From: Bacillus aerolatus
GTDB lineage: Bacteria; Bacillota; Bacilli; Bacillales; Domibacillaceae
Length of the DNA: 45,013 nucleotides
NCBI RefSeq assembly: GCF_009183655.1
Contig: NZ_WEIO01000018.1
Span: 1-45,013 of the forward strand
Direction: 5' to 3'
The translations under genes were made by a program, and so were the position numbers. The notes beneath the pieces were generated by a model that had not been told where the DNA came from, made no database searches, and saw only the letters and a list, made by a program, of their open reading frames with translations. Positions 1 through 8,031 of the stretch are shown here, piece by piece (positions within the stretch are counted from its first letter, which is position 1; each line of letters opens with the position of its first letter).

Positions 1-116
1 CTCACCCGTCCGCCGCTAACTTGAACTGGAGCAAGCTCCAGTCAAGTCCGCTCGACTTGCATGTATTAGGCACGCCGCCAGCGTTCGTCCTGAGCCAGGA
101 TCAAACTCTCCAAAAA
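1..116 (-). rRNA. rrs: 16S ribosomal RNA, 5' end only
   Basis: Read on the minus strand, this segment carries the conserved 16S start (AGAGTTTGATCCTGGCTCAG), then the universal 'GACGAACGCTGGCGGCGTGCC' region in split form and the variable V1 hairpin, ending at the GCGGACGGGTGAG block. Only about the first 115 nt are inside the window; the rest of the gene continues to the left. The mature 5' end is placed by similarity to other Bacillaceae and may be off by a few bases. It is the first gene of an rrn operon whose leader and promoters lie at 117-350. Confidence 0.97.
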
Positions 117-168
117 GATGTTTGACTTGCTCATGTTTTAAAAATAAGAATTAACTTACTGGCATGTA

Positions 169-192
169 TTTTGTTCAGTTTTCAAAGATCAA
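169..192 (-). promoter_or_regulatory. rrn leader boxA-like antitermination motif
   Basis: On the minus strand the leader reads TGATCTTTGAAAACTGAAC, the boxA-like motif seen before 16S and 23S genes in Bacillus. It lies about 55 nt upstream of the 16S 5' end. In the family it recruits Nus factors for rRNA antitermination; that function here is inferred from the motif and position. Confidence 0.75.
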
Positions 193-224
193 TTATTTCT
201 TCCCGCCTTAACAGCGACTTTATT

Positions 225-253
225 AATTTAACACAACACAACTTGTTTGTCAA
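225..253 (-). promoter_or_regulatory. rrn promoter P2
   Basis: Minus strand: -35 TTGACA (248-253), 17-nt spacer, -10 TAAATT (225-230). It is the promoter nearer the 16S gene of a tandem pair about 97 bp apart, as is usual for Bacillus rrn operons. Confidence 0.8.
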
Positions 254-321
254 ATAGTTTTTTAACTTTTTTTCGAAAAGTTGTGCGCCGCTGTTTGTTG
301 TTTTCATCAGCGACGCTTATT

Positions 322-350
322 AATATACCAAGTCTTTCAAGAAACGTCAA
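322..350 (-). promoter_or_regulatory. rrn promoter P1
   Basis: Minus strand: -35 TTGACG (345-350), 17-nt spacer, -10 TATATT (322-327). It sits just beyond the end of ygxA and is the upstream member of the tandem rrn promoters. Confidence 0.8.
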
Positions 351-369
351 CACTTTTTTAAAAAAAGTG

Positions 370-1239
370 TTAATCATTTATAATTTGATAATGCCTATGG
401 TAAATCCCCTGCCCTTTCGTTTCCATCCGCCGCTCTTCCACAAAGGATTTTTCAATTAAATATTCCAGCAGCACACCTAAATCGACTGCATAATAATTAA
501 TCTCGGGATGATTTAAAAGTTTCTGGAATGTCCACGAATCTTTTTCCCTCAATATAGAAAGCAAGTGAGCCGCCCCATTTTCTGTTCTTGAATGAATTAA
601 AAAGTCACTCGCAATGAAAAGAAGTTCTAAACGCTTTTCTAAATCTTCATCACTCGTTAATAACTCTTCATATAATTTGTAGATTTCAGGTTCTATTTGT
701 TTCACTTGGAGCCAGACAGTCACTTCAGGATAAAACCCATTTTCAATTACTGCGAGACGAGCGAGGTGGTGCAGAGAATGCATCACGTGATTATAAGCAT
801 CTAAATAATGTCCGTTATTAAAGAAAGCACGTCCGTCTGTACATCTTCTGATTAGTTTGGAAAACTCGATTGCCATTTTTATTTTTCGGCCAAAGAAGGG
901 AAACTCCCTCATCTCCTGCTTCATTTCGTGTACGTACTCATTTCGGTCAAACAACACCCGGCCATGGTAAAGCCATTCGATAAACTTTCTATTGCTGCCG
1001 AGCAGCAGCCATTCCTTTATCTGTGCTTCTGTGACTATGTAAAGCGCCGCCTTTTCCTCTCCATATACATAATGCTTTACAAAAACGGAGGGTTCCGCTT
1101 CTTTTACTATAATGAGCAATATCACATCAAAACTTTCAGTAAAAGATATGTCATTTTCCTTTTTCTCTATTGCAATAACACCGATTGTATTTTGCTGGCT
1201 TGTCCGTTCTTGATAAAGTGGACGAAGGATATCTTCCAT
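370..1239 (-). CDS. ygxA: YgxA family nucleotidyltransferase-like protein
   Basis: A 289-residue cytoplasmic protein recognised as YgxA, which lies between an rrn operon and ygzB/perR in Bacillus. The N-terminal half looks like a degenerate nucleotidyltransferase fold and the C-terminal half is helical; no catalytic activity is established for the family as far as I know. I chose the ATG at 1239 rather than the one at 1257, because GGAGG (1247-1251) lies 7 nt before it and the protein then begins MEDILRPLYQ. No signal peptide or membrane segment is visible. It is transcribed towards the rrn promoters, which begin less than 25 nt beyond its stop. Identity is fairly certain; function is unknown. 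Confidence 0.85.
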   Translation of the reverse strand: MEDILRPLYQERTSQQNTIGVIAIEKKENDISFTESFDVILLIIVKEAEPSVFVKHYVYGEEKAALYIVTEAQIKEWLLLGSNRKFIEWLYHGRVLFDRNEYVHEMKQEMREFPFFGRKIKMAIEFSKLIRRCTDGRAFFNNGHYLDAYNHVMHSLHHLARLAVIENGFYPEVTVWLQVKQIEPEIYKLYEELLTSDEDLEKRLELLFIASDFLIHSRTENGAAHLLSILREKDSWTFQKLLNHPEINYYAVDLGVLLEYLIEKSFVEERRMETKGQGIYHRHYQIIND

Positions 1240-1397
1240 ATTAATTCCTCCAAGCACAAGTTTGTTCTATATTGTTCTATCCCCATTATTTCGACAAAAA
1301 AAGAAAAAACCCCTTTAAAACTTTTAAATTTGAAATACTTCTACTGCTTTTTTCATTATAAATTATGATATAGTCTATTGTTGGGAGGTTAAAGAAT

Positions 1398-1748
1398 ATG
1401 GCTAAAAGTTACTCAAGCAAAATTAACCGAATTCGCACATTTGCGCTTAGTTTAATTTTTATTGGTTTCATTATAATGTATGCAGGGATTTTCTTCAGAC
1501 AATCTGCCTTTTTAATGACGCTGTTTATGCTGCTTGGCCTGCTGTCGATTATCGCTAGTACAGTCGTTTATTTTTGGATCGGTATGCTTTCCACTAAAGC
1601 CGTTCAAGTCGTCTGTCCGAGCTGCGGAAAACCGACTAAAATGCTCGGCCGGGTAGATATGTGCATGTACTGTAAGGAACCTCTTACACTCGATCAAAAT
1701 CTAGAAGGCAAAGAATTTGATGAAAAATACAATCAAAAGAAAAAATAA
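1398..1748 (+). CDS. ygzB: YgzB, UPF0295 membrane protein with zinc-ribbon-like motif
   Basis: A 116-residue protein with two predicted membrane helices (about residues 14-34 and 39-62) followed by a soluble tail. The tail holds paired CxxC motifs, CPSC (73-76) and CMYC (89-92), typical of a small zinc ribbon. The family (YgzB/UPF0295) is widespread in Bacillus beside perR and has no known function. The start is set by GGGAGG 9 nt upstream of the ATG. It converges with perR, and the two genes share a bidirectional terminator between them. The membrane anchor plus zinc ribbon suggests a membrane-bound metal- or partner-binding protein, but that is inference. Confidence 0.88.
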   Translation: MAKSYSSKINRIRTFALSLIFIGFIIMYAGIFFRQSAFLMTLFMLLGLLSIIASTVVYFWIGMLSTKAVQVVCPSCGKPTKMLGRVDMCMYCKEPLTLDQNLEGKEFDEKYNQKKK

Positions 1749-1750
1749 AA

Positions 1751-1784
1751 AAAAGAATTGTTCGTTTAACGAACAATTCTTTTT
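1751..1784. terminator. bidirectional terminator between ygzB and perR
   Basis: AAGAATTGTTCG (1753-1764) pairs with CGAACAATTCTT (1770-1781) around a 5-nt loop. An A-run lies on the left and a T-run on the right, so it can end both ygzB (+) and perR (-). The right arm reaches the perR stop codon. Confidence 0.85.
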
Positions 1785-2236
1785 TAATGAACTTCTTTAT
1801 TAATCGTACATTCCGGACAAGTTCCGTATACTTCCATCCGGTGATGGCTGACTTTAAATCCAGTCACATGCGATGCTAGTTGTTCTACTTCATCTAAGCC
1901 CGGGTAATGAAAATCAACAATTTTTCCGCAGTCTTCACAAATAGCGTGATAGTGCTCTGTCGTCACAAAGTCAAATCGGCTGGACGCATCACCGTACGTC
2001 AGCTCTTTTACAAGCCCGACTTCACGGAACACTCGCAAATTGTTGTAAACGGTTGCTACACTCATATTGGGAAATTTCCCTTCGAGTGCTTTGTATATAT
2101 CGTCTGCTGTTGGATGGGTCATAGATTGAATTAAAAATTCAAGTATCGCATGACGCTGAGGAGTAATCCGGACTCCGGTTTCCTTTAACGTATCCAGCGC
2201 TTCCTGTAAATGATTATGCTCATGAGACACCGTCAT
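1784..2236 (-). CDS. perR: peroxide-responsive repressor PerR (Fur family)
   Basis: A 150-residue Fur-family regulator. It has an N-terminal winged helix (about 15-90; recognition helix near [10 protein letters not shown]) and a C-terminal metal-binding dimerisation domain. The regulatory Fe/Mn ligands of PerR are present as H41, D89, H95, H97 and D108, four residues later than in B. subtilis. The structural zinc site is present as two CxxC pairs (C100/C103 and C140/C143). In the family, Fe-catalysed oxidation of the regulatory histidines releases DNA and derepresses peroxide-stress, haem and iron-efflux genes. Within this window pfeT (39.8 kb) is a plausible target. The gene has its own promoter with a Per-box-like element. 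Confidence 0.96.
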   Translation of the reverse strand: MTVSHEHNHLQEALDTLKETGVRITPQRHAILEFLIQSMTHPTADDIYKALEGKFPNMSVATVYNNLRVFREVGLVKELTYGDASSRFDFVTTEHYHAICEDCGKIVDFHYPGLDEVEQLASHVTGFKVSHHRMEVYGTCPECTINKEVH

Positions 2237-2278
2237 GCACCTCTTTTCTTTCTAAAAAATATTATTACATTGTAATCT

Positions 2279-2316
2279 TTATAATTAGTGTACTAACTTT
2301 ATATACGTTTTGTCAA
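2279..2316 (-). promoter_or_regulatory. perR promoter with overlapping Per-box-like site
   Basis: Minus strand: -35 TTGACA (2311-2316), 18-nt spacer, -10 TACACT (2287-2292). The segment 2279-2293 (TTATAAT-T-AGTGTAC) matches the Per box TTATAATnATTATAA at 11 of 14 defined positions and covers the -10, as expected for autoregulation. A separate 13-bp palindrome, ATTACA-T-TGTAAT, lies just downstream at 2264-2276. Confidence 0.5.
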
Positions 2317-2321
2317 TGAAA

Positions 2322-2362
2322 AAGAAAACCTTTATAGGTCAATTGTCTATAAAAGTTTTCTT
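2322..2362 (-). terminator. terminator after 2-hydroxyacid dehydrogenase gene
   Basis: The inverted repeat GAAAACC..TTTATAG / CTATAAAA..GTTTTC (2324-2360) is followed on the minus strand by a T-rich stretch. It lies between the dehydrogenase stop and the perR -35 box, separating the two minus-strand units. Confidence 0.65.
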
Positions 2363-2375
2363 TCTCTGTTAGATA

Positions 2376-3323
2376 TTAATATCCCTTATCCAAATCCACT
2401 TTATTCTCGTAATCAGAACCATTCTCTTTATACACTTGCAAGTTATGTGCAAATATTTTCATTGCACGCGGCAAGTATTCGCTCGTCACACTAGAAATGT
2501 GGGGAGTTATTGTCAGTCTTTCCTGGCTCCAAAGCGGGTGTTCCGCAGGCAGCGGTTCTTCTAAAAAGACATCAAGATAAGCATGGGCGATTTCATTGCT
2601 ATTTAACGCGTCTATCAGGATCGATTCTTCCAGCAAATCACCGCGGCCGATATTAATGAAGACGGCTGTTTCTTTCATCACTTGGAAATGCTCTTCCTTC
2701 AGTAAAAATCTTGTTTCTTCTGTACTCGGCAAGATGGAAACGATAAAATCTGCATCAGGAAGTACCATAAGCAGCTCATCCATTTTATTTATTTCATCAA
2801 AATGATCATTTTTATGCCCGTTCCGGTTCACTCCAACTGTCTCCATTCGGAAAGCTTTAGCGAGTCGGGCGATCTCTGTTCCGATCGCACCTGTCCCAAG
2901 CACGAGCAGGCGTTTGTCTGCAAGTTCACCGATTAACAGCCGCTTGTTCCACGTTTCTTCTTTTTGAAAATCCAGCAACTCAGGGAAGCGTTTCACATGG
3001 TTTAACATGTAGCCAATTGTAAATTCGGCCATCGGAATTTTATGTATGCCTCTTGCATTCGTTACTAAAATGTCTTTTTCTTTGATTGTCTCGAACGGCA
3101 TTTTTTCCATGCCGGCGGATGCCACCATGATCCATTTCAATTTCGGGCAGTTTTCAATATGTTTCTCTGTTAAATCTTCACCGAAAGTGACAACGATTTC
3201 GGCTTCACTGAGCTTATCCGCTTCTTCCACTGATTTAAAGTAGTTGAACTCGTTTTCAGGAAATGCTTCGCTTAATTGCGCCTGCAATGCCCGCGGCGGT
3301 CGAAAAGTAAAAACGATTTTCAA
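2376..3323 (-). CDS. D-isomer-specific 2-hydroxyacid dehydrogenase
   Basis: A 315-residue NAD(P)-dependent 2-hydroxyacid dehydrogenase. The NAD-binding Rossmann domain carries GTGAIG near residues 143-148. The catalytic set of the family is present: Arg in NIGRG, Glu in the LDVFLEEPLP region and His in TPHISSV. It would reduce a 2-keto acid to the D-2-hydroxy acid, or the reverse, in the cytoplasm. The exact substrate cannot be read from the sequence; it lacks the C-terminal ACT/regulatory domains of SerA, so it is probably not the main phosphoglycerate dehydrogenase. It starts 25 nt after bcp on the same strand, so the two are probably cotranscribed, and it ends in a terminator before perR. 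Confidence 0.9.
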   Translation of the reverse strand: MKIVFTFRPPRALQAQLSEAFPENEFNYFKSVEEADKLSEAEIVVTFGEDLTEKHIENCPKLKWIMVASAGMEKMPFETIKEKDILVTNARGIHKIPMAEFTIGYMLNHVKRFPELLDFQKEETWNKRLLIGELADKRLLVLGTGAIGTEIARLAKAFRMETVGVNRNGHKNDHFDEINKMDELLMVLPDADFIVSILPSTEETRFLLKEEHFQVMKETAVFINIGRGDLLEESILIDALNSNEIAHAYLDVFLEEPLPAEHPLWSQERLTITPHISSVTSEYLPRAMKIFAHNLQVYKENGSDYENKVDLDKGY

Positions 3324-3348
3324 TTCTCTTCCCCTCCCCTTTTCTTCT

Positions 3349-3819
3349 TTAAGATAATTCTTCTTTTATGAATTGCAGCGCTTCTTCCACATGGCCTTTT
3401 ACTTTCACTTTTCTCCACTCTTTCACAAGCTTGCCTTTTGGATCAATGACAAATGTGGAGCGTTCAATGCCCATGTATTCTTTGCCAAAGTTCTTTTTCA
3501 GCTTCCAGACGCCGTAAAGCTCGCACACTTCATGCTCTTCATCTGCCAACAGCAAAAAAGGCAAATCATATTTTTCTATAAATTTCTCGTGGCGGGCAAC
3601 CGGGTCTATACTTACCCCCAATATGACCGTGTTCGTATCGCTGAATTGAGCGTGCCGATCACGAAAATCGCACGCCTGGGTTGTACATCCCGGCGTCATA
3701 TCTTTCGGATAAAAATAGAGCACAATATTTTTCCCTTTGTAATCGGATAACCTCACTTCTTCTCCATTGTTCGCCGTCAGTTTAAAGTCAGGTGCAGTTT
3801 CTCCTATTGTTATAGTCAT
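3349..3819 (-). CDS. bcp: thiol peroxidase Bcp (atypical 2-Cys peroxiredoxin)
   Basis: A 156-residue thioredoxin-fold peroxiredoxin of the Bcp/PrxQ group. The peroxidatic Cys45 lies in TPGCTTQ and the resolving Cys50 five residues later, the spacing of classic Bcp. It reduces H2O2 and organic peroxides using thioredoxin in the cytoplasm. The ATG is preceded by GAGGAGAG. It is the first gene of a probable two-gene unit with the 2-hydroxyacid dehydrogenase and is close to perR, which fits an oxidative-stress theme, although I see no convincing Per box at its promoter. A 9-bp inverted repeat (3844-3852 / 3874-3882) lies just upstream. Confidence 0.95.
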   Translation of the reverse strand: MTITIGETAPDFKLTANNGEEVRLSDYKGKNIVLYFYPKDMTPGCTTQACDFRDRHAQFSDTNTVILGVSIDPVARHEKFIEKYDLPFLLLADEEHEVCELYGVWKLKKNFGKEYMGIERSTFVIDPKGKLVKEWRKVKVKGHVEEALQFIKEELS

Positions 3820-3923
3820 TTTTTTCTCTCCTCTACTTTAAATTAAGATAATAACAAGAGTTCATTCGTCTGAATTATCTTACTAATAGCGTAGCGGATT
3901 CGAAAAAATATGGCAAACAATAA

Positions 3924-4325
3924 TCAGCCTGCTTCCTTTTCCAGCATCGTGCGAACAACAAAGGCAGTCGGAATCGTATAGCCTGCCCATGCTTCGACAA
4001 GCGCCACCCAGCGCCCCGCTCCCTCAGGTACAATGTCTCCATACCCGACAGAAAAGAGCGTGATGCCACTGAAATATAACGAAGTAAAGAACCTGTCCCA
4101 AAAAGAGAGGTAGCTATCACCCTCTCCCGCCCAAACAGCATGTCCGTTTATTTGTAAAAGCATATAGATAAGAGCAAAACCGATCATCATCGTTAAATAT
4201 AAACATCCAAAATACAAAAAGTAATGCAGTGACAAGTAACGGTGCCGTGGCTGACCCGGGACAAACATTCCTTTCATGCTCATCGTTAAACAAAACACTA
4301 CCGCACTAAAGATCATAGCAGTCAT
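3924..4325 (-). CDS. two-TM potassium channel family protein
   Basis: A 133-residue membrane protein with the pore signature SVGYGD, one residue different from the canonical TVGYGD filter. The arrangement is a short N-terminal hydrophobic segment (about 1-20), a membrane helix near residues 35-60, the re-entrant pore loop with filter, and a final helix. This is the minimal ion_trans_2 type. No RCK/TrkA-N or cyclic-nucleotide domain follows, so any gating would be intrinsic or through another protein. I chose the ATG at 4325 because GGGGAGG precedes it; an upstream ATG at 4361 has no ribosome binding site. It presumably assembles as a tetramer conducting K+. I do not recall it in B. subtilis at this locus. 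Confidence 0.85.
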   Translation of the reverse strand: MTAMIFSAVVFCLTMSMKGMFVPGQPRHRYLSLHYFLYFGCLYLTMMIGFALIYMLLQINGHAVWAGEGDSYLSFWDRFFTSLYFSGITLFSVGYGDIVPEGAGRWVALVEAWAGYTIPTAFVVRTMLEKEAG

Positions 4326-4403
4326 TTCCCCGCCTCCCCACCGCCGTTCGTTTTTATTCATTTATACGCGGACGCTCATCTGTTTATGATTGATAGCCTT
4401 CCA

Positions 4404-4432
4404 TTGATTAAACGGCATGGCAAGTCTAAAAT
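4404..4432 (+). promoter_or_regulatory. hemL promoter
   Basis: TTGATT (4404-4409), a 17-nt spacer and TAAAAT (4427-4432), 31 nt before the hemL start codon. It diverges from the K+ channel gene. Confidence 0.6.
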
Positions 4433-4463
4433 GTAAATGTACTTATCACAAGGAGGCATATAC

Positions 4464-5753
4464 ATGCAACATACTAACTCTGAGCGTTTACACGAAGAAG
4501 CGCTGACCCATATTGTCGGAGGTGTCAACAGTCCTTCACGTTCTTATAAAGCAGTCGGCGGCGGCTCGCCCGTTGCCATGGAAAGAGGAATGGGAGCTTA
4601 TTTCTGGGATGTAGACGGCAACAAATACATCGATTATCTTGCTGCATACGGGCCAATCATTACAGGTCATGCACACCCGCATATTACAGAAGCTATCAAA
4701 AAAGCGGCCGAAAACGGAGTACTGTACGGCACCCCGACGTCTTATGAAGTAACATTTGCTAAAATGCTGAAAGATGCCGTACCAGGAATGGAAAAAGTCC
4801 GTTTCGTCAACAGTGGTACAGAAGCTGTGATGACGACGATTCGTGTGGCGCGCGCTTACACGGGACGCGACAAAATCATTAAATTCGCCGGCTGCTATCA
4901 CGGGCATTCCGATTTAGTGCTCGTAGCTGCAGGGTCCGGGCCATCTACACTCGGCACACCTGATTCTGCCGGCGTGCCAAGAAGCATCGCCCAGGAAGTG
5001 ATTACGGTGCCTTTTAATGAAACGGAACCACTGAAAGAAGCACTTGAAAAATGGGGAGATGAAATTGCCGCTGTCCTGATTGAGCCAATTGTCGGCAACT
5101 TCGGCATCGTTGAACCGAAAGCAAGCTTTTTGGATGAAGTAAAAAAATTAACGAACGAAGCAGGCGCACTGCTCATTTTTGATGAGGTTATCACTGGCTT
5201 CCGCTTTATGTACGGGGGCGCCCAGGACTTGTTAGGCATCACTCCCGATTTAACAGCAATGGGGAAAATTATTGGGGGCGGCCTGCCGATCGGTGCTTAC
5301 GGCGGACGTAAAGAGATTATGGAAGAAGTGGCTCCGCTCGGCCCTGCTTATCAGGCCGGAACGATGGCGGGAAATCCGGCGTCTATGCTTGCGGGAATAG
5401 CATGTCTTGAAGTCCTGCAAAAAGAAGGTATATACGAAGAACTTGATCGCCTTGGTGCTATTCTCGAAGAAGGCATTTTACAATCAGCCAAGAAATATAA
5501 TACACCTATTACGGTCAATCGTTTAAAAGGAGCGTTGACGATTTACTTCACGAAAGAAACCGTCGTTAATTATGAACAAGCGGAAGCAACAGACGGCGAA
5601 ATGTTCGGCCGCTTCTTTAAACTAATGCTCTCTCAAGGAATACACCTCGCTCCTTCAAAATATGAAGCATGGTTTTTAACAACAGAGCATACAGATGAAG
5701 ATGTCGAGAAAACTTTGCGGGCAGTGGATTACGCTTTTTCTCAATTGAGTTAA
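4464..5753 (+). CDS. hemL: glutamate-1-semialdehyde 2,1-aminomutase
   Basis: A 429-residue PLP enzyme (B. subtilis GsaB/HemL size) that converts glutamate-1-semialdehyde to 5-aminolevulinate, the last step of the C5 route to haem. Lys268 in [10 protein letters not shown] is the expected Schiff-base lysine; the class III aminotransferase features GCYHGHSD and IFDEVITGF are present. The start ATG at 4464 follows AAGGAGG, whereas an in-frame ATG at 4437 is upstream of that site and is discarded. B. subtilis carries two such genes; this one is the perR/bcp-linked gsaB by position. Haem supply beside PerR fits peroxide physiology, since catalase needs haem, but no Per box is evident. Confidence 0.96.
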   Translation: MQHTNSERLHEEALTHIVGGVNSPSRSYKAVGGGSPVAMERGMGAYFWDVDGNKYIDYLAAYGPIITGHAHPHITEAIKKAAENGVLYGTPTSYEVTFAKMLKDAVPGMEKVRFVNSGTEAVMTTIRVARAYTGRDKIIKFAGCYHGHSDLVLVAAGSGPSTLGTPDSAGVPRSIAQEVITVPFNETEPLKEALEKWGDEIAAVLIEPIVGNFGIVEPKASFLDEVKKLTNEAGALLIFDEVITGFRFMYGGAQDLLGITPDLTAMGKIIGGGLPIGAYGGRKEIMEEVAPLGPAYQAGTMAGNPASMLAGIACLEVLQKEGIYEELDRLGAILEEGILQSAKKYNTPITVNRLKGALTIYFTKETVVNYEQAEATDGEMFGRFFKLMLSQGIHLAPSKYEAWFLTTEHTDEDVEKTLRAVDYAFSQLS

Positions 5754-5806
5754 GTGGTATAATTTTCGTTTAATAGACTTTAAATGAGAAGGGAAACATT
5801 TTACTT

Positions 5807-6886
5807 ATGAAGCTAGGCGCGCGAATTTTTAAAACTGGCATAGCCATTGTGCTTGCTTTATTCGTTTCTACCTTGCTTGGCCTGCCCACTCCGGTGTTCG
5901 CAGGCATTGCCGCGGTATTCGCAATCCAGCCCACTATTTATCGTTCCTATTTAACGTTTATCCAGCATTTGCAGGCAAATGTCATCGGGGCTGTTGTGGC
6001 CATTTCATTTGTACTTTTGTTCGGAAACCATATTTTAATTGTCGGTCTGGCAGCTATCGTTGCGATCATCTTAATGCTCTACTTACGTCTGGAACAGTCA
6101 ATCGGTCTCGCTCTTGTTACCTTAATGGTCATCATGGAAGTCCAAAACGAACACTTTATCCAATTTGCCTCCATCCGTTTTTTAACCGTTATGATCGGTG
6201 TGTTGTCGGCATCCATTGTGAACCTTATTTTCCTGCCTCCAAAGTATGAAACGAAGCTTTTCGGACAAATCAATCATGTGACCGAGGATACGTTAAAATG
6301 GATTCGCTTAAGCTTGCGAAACGGAACGGATTACCACGTTTTGAAAAAAGACATCAGCAAAATTCGCGAGCGGCTCATTAACATTGATAACCTTTACTTA
6401 ATGTATAAAGAAGAACGCAGCACGCTGAAAAGAAACATTACGTCTAAAAAACGAAAGATGGTCTTGTACCGCAAAATGATTTTATCCACTCGCCGCAGCT
6501 ACGATATTTTGCGGAGAATGAATCAGTTTGAAAACGAACTGTCTCACTTAACACCTGAACTTCAAAAGACTCTCGTTGATTATCTTGATTCATTAATGAG
6601 CTTCCACGAACATTTACTTCTGCGGTTCATAGGCAAAGTAAAATCAACTACGGAAATGGAGGAGGTATTCGAGCTTTGGGTCGACCGGGAAGAATTCATG
6701 TCTTTATTTACCGCTGAAATCAAATCCGGTACGTCAGATGAAGCCACTTCCTCTATTCATTTGCTTCATATTCTTTCCTCCGTATTGGAATACGGCGAAA
6801 ACTTGGAGCACCTTGATCAATTGATTACAAGCTTTTCGAAATTCCATCCTGAAGATGAGCTTCCTGAATTTCAGGAAGACGAATAA
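5807..6886 (+). CDS. ygaE: YgaE, FUSC/aromatic acid exporter-like membrane protein
   Basis: A 359-residue protein with an N-terminal membrane domain of four to six helices (about residues 8-140) and a long charged cytoplasmic C-terminal domain (about 150-359) rich in helices. This is the layout of the FUSC-like/DUF939 aromatic acid exporter family. The substrate is unknown. It follows hemL by 53 nt on the same strand, with a TATAAT at 5758-5763 that might give it its own weak promoter, and is closed by a strong terminator. The ribosome binding site (GAAGGGA) is weaker and farther from the ATG than in neighbouring genes. The position matches ygaE of B. subtilis. Confidence 0.82.
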   Translation: MKLGARIFKTGIAIVLALFVSTLLGLPTPVFAGIAAVFAIQPTIYRSYLTFIQHLQANVIGAVVAISFVLLFGNHILIVGLAAIVAIILMLYLRLEQSIGLALVTLMVIMEVQNEHFIQFASIRFLTVMIGVLSASIVNLIFLPPKYETKLFGQINHVTEDTLKWIRLSLRNGTDYHVLKKDISKIRERLINIDNLYLMYKEERSTLKRNITSKKRKMVLYRKMILSTRRSYDILRRMNQFENELSHLTPELQKTLVDYLDSLMSFHEHLLLRFIGKVKSTTEMEEVFELWVDREEFMSLFTAEIKSGTSDEATSSIHLLHILSSVLEYGENLEHLDQLITSFSKFHPEDELPEFQEDE

Positions 6887-6889
6887 GGG

Positions 6890-6937
6890 AAGCCCACAAG
6901 TCGGTGAATAACTGACTTGTGGGCTTTCCTCTTTTTC
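6890..6937 (+). terminator. terminator after ygaE
   Basis: AAGCCCACAAGTC pairs with GACTTGTGGGCTT around a short loop, followed by TTCCTCTTTTTC. It ends the hemL-ygaE unit. Confidence 0.92.
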
Positions 6938-6959
6938 TAAATACGCACGAAAAACTGAC

Positions 6960-7102
6960 TTATGCACCGGCCGCTAGACATCGTGCACGAGCTGAATGTA
7001 CTTCTACAAGCCCGCGCCCAGTTTATGCGTGATTGCCGCCGCAATGTGCACGTCTCCCGATAATACAACAAATTTTGAGATAAGTTTTCTTATTTGTGGC
7101 GA
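6960..7102 (-). other. possible decayed coding remnant after dppC
   Basis: Directly after the dppC stop the same minus-strand frame stays open for 31 codons and reads coding-like sequence (…KFVVLSGDVHIAAAITHK…). Moving one base at a GC-rich spot near 7010 then continues as GLVEVHSARARCLAAGA before a stop at 6960-6962. That pattern could be the 3' remnant of a lost gene with one base deleted. I cannot assign a family, and chance cannot be excluded. Confidence 0.22.
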
Positions 7103-8017
7103 TCAGCTTTTCATCCGTGGATCAAGCGCATCCCGCAAGCCGTCCCCCATTAAGTTAAAACCGAGCACCGTCAGCATAATCGCAATACCCGGGAAAAAGA
7201 CTGTCCAGGGCGCCTGCATAATAAAGTCTTTCGAGTCCGCAAGCATTTTGCCCCATTCCGGCGTCGGCGGCTGAGCCCCCATCCCAAGGAATCCGAGTGC
7301 CGCCGCTTCAATAATCGCCGTGGCAATAGCTAAAGTGCCTTGAACGATTATAGGTGCAAGACTGTTCGGCAAAATGTGATGAAGCAAGATCCGGCCATCT
7401 TTCATGCCGATGGCTTTGGCAGCTGTAATATATTCTTCTTCCTTAATCGTCAGCACTTTGGAACGTACGAGCCGGCCAAATGTTGGCACGTTAATGATGG
7501 CAATCGCGATTAACGCATTTTGCAAAGACGGTCCAAGCATGGCTACGACAGCGATTGCTAGTAGAATGCTTGGAAACGCAAGCAAAATATCAAAGAGACG
7601 GGAAATGATCGTATCGACCCACCTGCCGTAATAACCGGCAATAATACCGAGACCCGAGCCGACAATAACCGAACCGGCTACCGAAACAAATCCTACCCAC
7701 AATGAAATGCGGGCACCATAGACGACACGGCTGAAGATGTCGCGGCCGAATTCATCAGTTCCGAACCAGTGCTTAGACGAAGGCGGCAAGTGCTTGTCCG
7801 ACAACACTGTTTCTTTAAAGCCGTACGGAGCAATAAAATCAGCAAAAATGGCTAATAGGATAAAGAAAGAAACAAGACCGGCGCCAAATAAAGCGGCTTT
7901 ATTTTTGCGAAATCTTCGCCACACATCCACCCAAGGTGAAATGATTTTTTCTTCCTCGTTCAAATTAAATTCAGGTCCGGCAGGAGGCAACTGAGTTTGC
8001 TCTGCAATTTCTGCCAT
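7103..8017 (-). CDS. dppC: dipeptide/oligopeptide ABC transporter permease (DppC/OppC type)
   Basis: A 304-residue inner-membrane permease of the DppC/OppC family, with a soluble N-terminal tail (about 1-35), a first helix near 38-60 and five further helices. The EAA loop that docks on the ATPases reads EAAALGFLGMGAQPPTPEWG near residues 238-258. It forms the channel with the DppB-type subunit encoded 14 nt upstream. It is the last gene of a five-gene operon (D-F-A-B-C). No clear intrinsic terminator follows. Whether the system takes dipeptides or longer peptides is not decided by this subunit. Confidence 0.92.
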   Translation of the reverse strand: MAEIAEQTQLPPAGPEFNLNEEEKIISPWVDVWRRFRKNKAALFGAGLVSFFILLAIFADFIAPYGFKETVLSDKHLPPSSKHWFGTDEFGRDIFSRVVYGARISLWVGFVSVAGSVIVGSGLGIIAGYYGRWVDTIISRLFDILLAFPSILLAIAVVAMLGPSLQNALIAIAIINVPTFGRLVRSKVLTIKEEEYITAAKAIGMKDGRILLHHILPNSLAPIIVQGTLAIATAIIEAAALGFLGMGAQPPTPEWGKMLADSKDFIMQAPWTVFFPGIAIMLTVLGFNLMGDGLRDALDPRMKS

Positions 8018-8031
8018 ATAAACGTCCTCCT

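Noticed and set aside
928-1368. Plus-strand ORF of 146 codons opposite ygxA
   Set aside because: It is antisense to a conserved gene, without a ribosome binding site and with random-looking composition.
3875-4141. Second minus-strand ORF overlapping the K+ channel gene
   Set aside because: It shares the DNA of the channel gene in another frame; only the channel frame shows family motifs and a ribosome binding site.
6996-7274. Plus-strand ORF of 92 codons across the dppC end
   Set aside because: It lies mostly antisense to dppC, has no ribosome binding site and encodes no recognisable domain.
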